This document shows, piece by piece, positions 15,043 to 19,034 of a stretch of DNA of 19,034 nucleotides. The stretch is from contig DATMYQ010000195.1 of the NCBI GenBank assembly GCA_035560935.1, forward strand, positions 1 through 19,034. The letters run 5' to 3'. The translations under genes were made by a program, and so were the position numbers. Numbering within the stretch: position 1 is the stretch's first letter; each line of letters begins with the position of its first letter. The DNA is from DATMYQ01 sp035560935 (GTDB taxonomy: Bacteria > Bacillota > Negativicutes > Sporomusales > Sporomusaceae). The notes below the pieces were generated by a model, which saw nothing but the letters and a program-made list of their open reading frames with translations, was not told where the DNA came from and made no database searches.

Positions 15043-15058
15043 TGCAAGGACCATGCCA
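15043..15058 (-). promoter_or_regulatory. Sigma-54 (-24/-12) promoter of the 4HB receptor gene
   Basis: Minus strand reads TGGCATGGTCCTTGCA: TGGCA-N6-TTGCA with GG (15057-15056) and GC (15045-15044) ten bases apart, one position off consensus (T for C in TGGCACG). +1 near 15032 gives a leader of about 90 nt. It is the main content of the 317-bp gene-free stretch 14941-15257; a TATACT further down lacks a -35. Confidence 0.75.
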
Positions 15059-15073
15059 TAACGACATGGTCCT
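15047..15073. repeat. Palindrome overlapping the sigma-54 promoter
   Basis: Perfect 9-bp arms AGGACCATG (15047-15055) and CATGGTCCT (15065-15073) with a 9-nt centre. One arm lies between the -24 and -12 elements, so a protein bound here would block sigma-54 RNA polymerase. It lies upstream of the transcript start, so an RNA role for this promoter's transcript is unlikely. It could alternatively be a weak terminator for the gene at 15258-16289; the minus-strand T-tract is poor. Confidence 0.5.
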
Positions 15074-15120
15074 CGTAGTATTTGCTTTTTATCACTTTCG
15101 AATAAATCAGAGGTCCCAAC

Positions 15121-15135
15121 AAAATGTGACATTTT
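15121..15135. promoter_or_regulatory. Candidate enhancer (UAS) for the 4HB receptor promoter
   Basis: Perfect 15-bp palindrome AAAATGTGACATTTT centred at 15128, about 96 bp upstream of the predicted sigma-54 start, the usual distance for NtrC-type enhancers. It shares TGTGACA with the palindrome at 3430-3446 in front of the other sigma-54 promoter. Confidence 0.5.
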
Positions 15136-15257
15136 TCCCATGACGGTTTTACGGTCATCGCGCTTTCGCCGTTGCGGTACATCCCGGGTCGGACAAAAAT
15201 TGCTCAGCCGGGAAGTTTTTGTATGAAATTTTTGTTGCCGGTATTTGGGCAATTTTC

Positions 15258-16289
15258 TCACTTTTTCAGCGCCGATTGCCAATTGGCCAGGAGTGTCTTG
15301 TCGTCCTGGGAAAGAAGATCCCGCGCGTCACCAGCCGCTGTCAAATCGGCAAGAATACTTTCTTCCCGCTGCTTGCGCTCACTTTCCTTCACCGGCAGGC
15401 CTCTCTGCACTGCTTCCTCCTGCAAAAGCTGATATAAAAGTACATTGGTCAAGGCCCGTTGCATTTCATGATAGGGATTGGCTTCTTTTCTGTATTTAAT
15501 CGCCTGGCTGAAATTTTTAATCGCTTCATGATAGTCATCGATTGTTTTTATCACGCTGCCTTTGGGTCGGTCTTTGAAAGAAAGTCCCAGATCGAAGTAA
15601 CACTGATACAGATAACCGTCCTCCTCGCCGGTTTCCGTTTTACCGGCTTCAATCAAAGCTTCAAAGATCCGAATAACACGGTCCAGTCGATATTTTTCTG
15701 CCTGCCAGTGTTGTTCCCGCTGCCGTGAATATTCGCGGTAAATTCGCCGGCGCGATTCCGGCGACGCCGCCGCGAACACGTTCTTCAAGTCTTCTACGGA
15801 AACAGAGTTATATTCCCATTGTTTCTCCGCCATCCTGGTGGCAGCCGTATTGGCGTCCATTTTTTTTAGTTTTACCGCCACATCTTTTTGAACATCCTGA
15901 ATATCCTGAAGTATTTTTTCCGACATCCCCTGGATGAATTTCGACGAACAAATTGAGGCAGCCAGACAAACCCCGGCGAAGATCAAAAATTTCCCCGGAT
16001 CATTCCCTTTCAATAAATTGCTGGATATCGTTTGCAAAAATAATGGCACCATCACGGCCGCAGCGACGCCACTCATGAGACTATGCAAAAATCCGATGCG
16101 GCTCGACAGTGTTTTTCCCCGTCCGGCCACGACGGCGGCGTTGAACCGGCCCACTTTATGCTCGCTTAAATGCTGCACATAACCTCCGAACAATCCGGCC
16201 AGCACCATGATTACAACAAAAATCCAGATTTCATGGACAGAAAAGCCCCCACAAGTTGCGACAAATGTTTCTTGTTGTTCATTATTCAC
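15258..16289 (-). CDS. Three-TM membrane protein with long cytoplasmic helical domain (YEATS-associated-helix-like)
   Basis: 343 aa. Hydrophobic segments at about 18-38, 67-89 and 99-118 (VHEIWIFVVIMVLAGLFGG; SGVAAAVMVPLFLQTI; KFLIFAGVCLAASICSSKFI), then a charged, mostly helical region with a TPR-like stretch near 240-290 (YFDLGLSFKD ... YHEAIKNFSQAIKYR). From memory the membrane part, especially 'VPLFLQTISSNLL ... FAGVCLAAS', resembles proteins annotated as YEATS-associated helix-containing; no YEATS domain is visible here. Function unknown; by its shape it could be a membrane scaffold or sensor. GTG start at 16289 has GGAGGG 6 nt upstream. Monocistronic, divergent from pdxK; no clear promoter or terminator of its own was found. 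Confidence 0.85.
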   Translation of the reverse strand: MNNEQQETFVATCGGFSVHEIWIFVVIMVLAGLFGGYVQHLSEHKVGRFNAAVVAGRGKTLSSRIGFLHSLMSGVAAAVMVPLFLQTISSNLLKGNDPGKFLIFAGVCLAASICSSKFIQGMSEKILQDIQDVQKDVAVKLKKMDANTAATRMAEKQWEYNSVSVEDLKNVFAAASPESRRRIYREYSRQREQHWQAEKYRLDRVIRIFEALIEAGKTETGEEDGYLYQCYFDLGLSFKDRPKGSVIKTIDDYHEAIKNFSQAIKYRKEANPYHEMQRALTNVLLYQLLQEEAVQRGLPVKESERKQREESILADLTAAGDARDLLSQDDKTLLANWQSALKK

Positions 16290-16378
16290 TCCAATCCCTC
16301 CTGCTGTCAGAGTAACCAGAGTCCTTTTATTTTCCCCTTCGCGAATTTTCCGAAAATACCTTCTTATTTGGCGGAACA

Positions 16379-16393
16379 GAGCGCAATGCGCTC
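16379..16393. repeat. Short palindrome between divergent genes
   Basis: GAGCGC-AAT-GCGCTC, perfect 6-bp arms, in the 283-bp region between the membrane-protein gene (-) and pdxK (+). It lies about 90 bp upstream of the membrane-protein start and could be an operator for that gene; it is short enough to be chance. Confidence 0.3.
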
Positions 16394-16524
16394 AGCCTTT
16401 TAAATCGTTTTACTTTCGTTATATTCCCGCTCTGTTTTTCATTCCAGCCCGCCTTTACTAAAATTTATAACTGTACCTATGTAAAATATCGTTTTTGTAT
16501 ATTTCAATATTACACGCCAGCGTT

Positions 16525-16530
16525 TATACT
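16525..16530 (+). promoter_or_regulatory. Possible -10 element of the pdxK promoter
   Basis: TATACT about 43 nt before the start codon, with a poor -35 (TTCAAT, 16502-16507, 17-bp spacer). +1 would be near 16537. Confidence 0.35.
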
Positions 16531-16572
16531 ACTCCTAGACTATGTACCGCTTATTCACAAGGAGGAATTTTG

Positions 16573-17382
16573 TTGACTATTTTCAAAGCATTAACAGTGG
16601 CCGGCTCTGATACCAGCGGCGGCGCCGGATTGCAAGCCGACTTAAAAACGTTTCAGGAGTTGGGCGTCTACGGCATGACCGCCCTGACCGTGGTGGTGGC
16701 CCAAAACCCCGCCAACAACTGGTCCCATGATATTTTCCCGCTGCCGCTGGCGGCGCTGGAAGCCCAGCTGGAAACCGTTCTGGCCGGCATCGGCGTCGAT
16801 GCCTTAAAAACCGGTATGCTGGCCACCACCGAAGTCATTGAACTGGTCGCCCGCAAAATCGACCAGTATCACGTGAAAAATATCGTGATCGATCCGGTCA
16901 TGGCCTGCAAAGGCACCGATGAAGTGTTGCATCCGGAAACTACGGTCAGTATCCGCGAACTTCTCGCTCCCCGGGCCACCGTGATCACCCCGAATTTATT
17001 CGAAGCCAGCCAATTGAGTGGCATTCGCCAGCTCCGCTCCTTAGAAGACTTAAAAGCAGCGGCAGTGGAAATCCATAAGTTGGGACCCAAAAACGTACTG
17101 ATCAAAGGCGGCGCCAAACTGAGCACACCGGAAGCCATTGACCTGTTGTACGACGGTAAGGAATTCACGGTGCTCAGCACACCGAAAATCACCACACAAT
17201 ATACCCACGGCGCCGGCTGCACCTGCGCTGCCGCCATCACCGCCGGCTTGGCCAAAGGCCTGTCCGCCCGGGAAGCCGTCCAATTGGCAAAGGATTTTAC
17301 CGCCGCCGCCATTCGTCACTCTTTCCCGCTGAACAAATACGTCGGTCCTACTTACCATGCCGCCCACCGGTTGGCAAAGTAA
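16573..17382 (+). CDS. pdxK: Pyridoxine/pyridoxal/pyridoxamine kinase, Bacillus PdxK (ThiD-like) type
   Basis: 269 aa, ribokinase-superfamily, ATP-dependent phosphorylation of B6 vitamers (salvage to PLP), cytoplasmic. The N-terminal ALTVAGSDTSGGAGLQADLKTFQELGVYGMTALT, then TGML, IDPVMACKG, TPNLFEASQLSG, the active-site loop YTHGAGCT (C216) and the ending SFPLNKYVGPTYHAAHRL all follow B. subtilis PdxK, as I recall that sequence, more closely than E. coli ThiD. The GAGC loop with cysteine is the mark of this dual ThiD-like pyridoxal kinase class; some hydroxymethylpyrimidine kinase activity is possible. The start is TTG 16573, 7 nt after AAGGAGG; another TTG directly before it is only 4 nt away. 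The frame also opens back to 16495 without a ribosome site. Monocistronic, closed by a strong shared terminator. Confidence 0.9.
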   Translation: MTIFKALTVAGSDTSGGAGLQADLKTFQELGVYGMTALTVVVAQNPANNWSHDIFPLPLAALEAQLETVLAGIGVDALKTGMLATTEVIELVARKIDQYHVKNIVIDPVMACKGTDEVLHPETTVSIRELLAPRATVITPNLFEASQLSGIRQLRSLEDLKAAAVEIHKLGPKNVLIKGGAKLSTPEAIDLLYDGKEFTVLSTPKITTQYTHGAGCTCAAAITAGLAKGLSAREAVQLAKDFTAAAIRHSFPLNKYVGPTYHAAHRLAK

Positions 17383-17392
17383 GCTTCACTGA

Positions 17393-17443
17393 AAAGCAAA
17401 ATGACGGAATTAGCCATAATGGCTGATTCCGTCATTTTGCTTT
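17393..17443. terminator. Bidirectional terminator between pdxK and the antiporter gene
   Basis: A 23-bp stem with one G-T wobble (17393-17415 / 17421-17443; outer arms AAAGCAAAATGACGGAAT) and a 5-nt loop. A-rich on the left and T-rich on the right, it serves the converging pdxK (+) and antiporter (-) genes. Confidence 0.9.
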
Positions 17444-17479
17444 AGTCCAAACTCAATTTTTTCCGGTGTGTATCCGGAC

Positions 17480-18721
17480 TCAACCGTCTTTTGGTAAAAC
17501 CAGCAAATTCAATTTTTGCGCTAACCAGGGCGTAGATGTAGCCTGTAAAATCAATGTGGCCAATATAGCCAGAAACGTTACTGAGGAAATAATGTCCCCA
17601 TGTTCAATTCCCATCCCCGTGATAATTCCCACCAGCGCTGCCGGAATTACGCCGGTTTCCCGGGTCCAAAACATAAACAGGATTTCGTTGCGCTCCCATT
17701 TTGCCGCCCGGTCCGGTAAAACGCACAGCAGCACAGCCAGCGGCCGGGCAATAAAAATAAACACCGCCACCACCGCCGAAGCCGGCAGCAGGTATTGAGC
17801 CACCACATTCAGGTTCACTTGCGTGCCCAGCAAAATAAAAATTATCATCCGCACCAGCAATGACATATTGGCAATAAAAGCGTGCATTTCCCCGTGATGC
17901 TTCTCTGGCATGGTCCAGGCGCATTCCTCAAGGTTGCCAATGACCAACCCGGCAATAAATACCGCCATAAAACCACTGGCACCGAAATGTTCCGCTGTCA
18001 TGTAAGCGGCTATAATCAGCGGCAACGTCAACACCTGAGCATATTCGCTAAAAACATGACGGGATTTAATGCTGATCAGATAGCCGACCAGCAATCCATA
18101 AACGGCCCCGACAAAAATGCCGCCGCCCGCCATTACCAGAAACTTCTCCAACGAAGCAAACGCCGAATACTGACCGGTGGTCAATATTCCCAAAATGGTA
18201 AAGGTGGCAATAGCCCCGGTGGCATCATTGAAGGCGGACTCGCTGATCACCGTTTGTGACAAGCGTTCTTTGACTCCCACCGACAAAAAAATAGGCACCA
18301 GCGTCGCCGGGTCCGTTGGCGCGATAATGGCAGCCAACAGCAATGCATACATTAGGCTGATACCAAAAATCAGATGCGCCGCGTAACCGACAATCATGGT
18401 CATCACGATAACGGCCAGTGTCGATAACAGAAACAGCGTCAGCCATACATCACGGAGCACCCGGAAACTGACGCCGGTACCGCCATGAAACAAAAGCAGC
18501 GACGCCCCTAAAATCAGAACCCCCTGATTGAATACCGAATTAACGGGAATATTCACCAGTCCGAGGCCGGAAGATCCGATCATCAGACCCGTCAGCAAAA
18601 AAAACACCACGTCCGGTATGTTCAGCCAGTTCGCCACTTTCCCAACCAACGTACCTGCCGCCAAAATGATCGCCAGCGTAATCAGTAATTGCTGCGCCAG
18701 CGCAGCAGGATTTTGTTCCAT
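17480..18721 (-). CDS. Na+(K+)/H+ antiporter, CPA1/NhaP-type
   Basis: 413 aa, an integral membrane protein with about 12-13 hydrophobic segments and no large cytoplasmic tail. It exchanges a monovalent cation for protons across the cytoplasmic membrane. The unwound-helix motif TDPAT (136-140, APTDPATLVPIF) and the ion-site motif ND in ESAFNDATGA (165-166) are those of electroneutral CPA1 antiporters (ND rather than the DD of NhaA/CPA2). The start is ATG 18721 with GGGGGG 8 nt upstream. The frame is open for 53 more codons to 18880, but that part crosses the promoter and a hairpin leader and looks non-coding. Monocistronic. Ion preference cannot be read from sequence. Confidence 0.9.
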   Translation of the reverse strand: MEQNPAALAQQLLITLAIILAAGTLVGKVANWLNIPDVVFFLLTGLMIGSSGLGLVNIPVNSVFNQGVLILGASLLLFHGGTGVSFRVLRDVWLTLFLLSTLAVIVMTMIVGYAAHLIFGISLMYALLLAAIIAPTDPATLVPIFLSVGVKERLSQTVISESAFNDATGAIATFTILGILTTGQYSAFASLEKFLVMAGGGIFVGAVYGLLVGYLISIKSRHVFSEYAQVLTLPLIIAAYMTAEHFGASGFMAVFIAGLVIGNLEECAWTMPEKHHGEMHAFIANMSLLVRMIIFILLGTQVNLNVVAQYLLPASAVVAVFIFIARPLAVLLCVLPDRAAKWERNEILFMFWTRETGVIPAALVGIITGMGIEHGDIISSVTFLAILATLILQATSTPWLAQKLNLLVLPKDG

Positions 18722-18762
18722 ACTATGGTCCCCCCAACGATAATCTAATTTTTCTTTGTTTT

Positions 18763-18815
18763 GCCTAAAAGACATCGAGGCAGAGCCGCTGAAAGCCCCA
18801 CCCCGCTTTGCTCTG
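18763..18815 (-). other. Structured 5' leader of the antiporter mRNA
   Basis: Two adjacent hairpins between the promoter and the ribosome site: CAGAGC/GCTCTG with inner AAAGC/GCTTT around GGGGTGGG (18815-18781), and GCCT/AGGC (18781-18763). There is no U-tract, so it is not a terminator. The G-rich loop could pair with C-rich sequence elsewhere. No known riboswitch recognised. Confidence 0.4.
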
Positions 18816-18829
18816 ATTAAACTAAGTTC

Positions 18830-18858
18830 ATTATAACGCAAAAACGATCTATTGAAAA
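18830..18858 (-). promoter_or_regulatory. Sigma-70 promoter of the antiporter gene
   Basis: Minus-strand -10 TATAAT (18835-18830) and -35 TTTTCA (18858-18853), 17-bp spacer. +1 near 18823, leader about 100 nt. Confidence 0.65.
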
Positions 18859-19034
18859 TGTGCTGTACATATACCAGCAAAAATCAATATTTCGGCTTGA
18901 ATTCAGCATCAAATTTGTCGTCATGTTTTTATCGAAAGGACATCTGCCGTTTTCACTTACAACCAGCGTACATCCTACCAAGACACTGGCGTCAGCCATT
19001 TCCTCCGGTGTGTTTTTTACGCATTCTCTTACAT
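18859..19034. other. Right edge, no recognisable gene
   Basis: AT-richer stretch upstream of the antiporter promoter. A 60-codon minus-strand frame (18999-18817) has GGAGG only two bases before its ATG, runs through the antiporter promoter and resembles nothing I know, so I do not call it. No repeat, RNA gene or plus-strand frame of note was seen. Confidence 0.4.

Noticed and set aside
15196..15241. Near-direct repeats of (G)AAGTTTTTGTATG / GAAATTTTTGTTG
   Set aside because: Short, T-rich, two imperfect copies only, likely low complexity.
2256..15257. Ordinary flagellar chemotaxis operon
   Set aside because: The CheA has a fused receiver, CheR carries TPRs, NtrC and GGDEF genes are attached, and no fli/flg/mot, cheC, cheD or cheX gene is present in the window.
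18722..18880. 53-codon N-terminal extension of the antiporter frame
   Set aside because: It crosses the promoter and leader hairpins and lacks membrane-protein character; the ATG at 18721 has a good ribosome site.
18817..18999. 60-codon minus-strand frame at the right edge
   Set aside because: Ribosome-site spacing is wrong, it overlaps the antiporter promoter and has no recognisable similarity.

Overview
The window reads as chromosome of an anaerobic, Gram-positive-type bacterium with about 50-55% GC. My best guess is a Negativicutes/Sporomusaceae-like Firmicute. The clues are purine-rich AGGAGG/GGGGGAG ribosome sites, frequent GTG/TTG starts, a Bacillus-type PdxK, a siroheme [4Fe-4S] redox protein, and a large chemosensory/c-di-GMP gene set. 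This placement is an inference; no rRNA or tRNA is present. I saw no insertion sequence, phage gene or CRISPR array.

Layout, left to right. A bidirectional terminator (87-123) is followed by an alpha/beta hydrolase (-) and an orphan AsrC-like siroheme protein (-). Each of these has its own sigma-70 promoter and a short leader with a terminator-like hairpin before the ribosome site. Next is a diguanylate cyclase (2256-3221, -) behind a consensus-perfect sigma-54 promoter. Then comes one long minus-strand cluster read from about 13.1 kb to 3.5 kb: cheW, a divergent CheW-like gene, a Cache MCP, cheB, cheR-TPR, a CheA-receiver hybrid, a stand-alone receiver, a membrane protein with a histidine-kinase DHp domain but no ATPase, and an NtrC-type sigma-54 activator. 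A second MCP (13249-14940) lies upstream under another sigma-54-type promoter. To its right are a three-TM helical membrane protein (-), pdxK (+), and a CPA1 Na+/H+ antiporter (-) with a structured leader.

How the genes seem to work together. The che-type genes contain everything for an array (two receptors, two couplers, kinase, methyltransferase, methylesterase) but no flagellar gene. The outputs encoded alongside are an NtrC-type activator and a diguanylate cyclase. Two sigma-54-type promoters occur in this window, in front of the diguanylate cyclase and the second receptor, and both have a TGTGACA-cored palindrome upstream where enhancers usually lie. I propose a Wsp/ACF-like chemosensory system that drives sigma-54 transcription of a c-di-GMP synthase and of its own receptor. 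The CA-less DHp protein between receiver and activator is the least conventional part and could be a phosphotransfer step.
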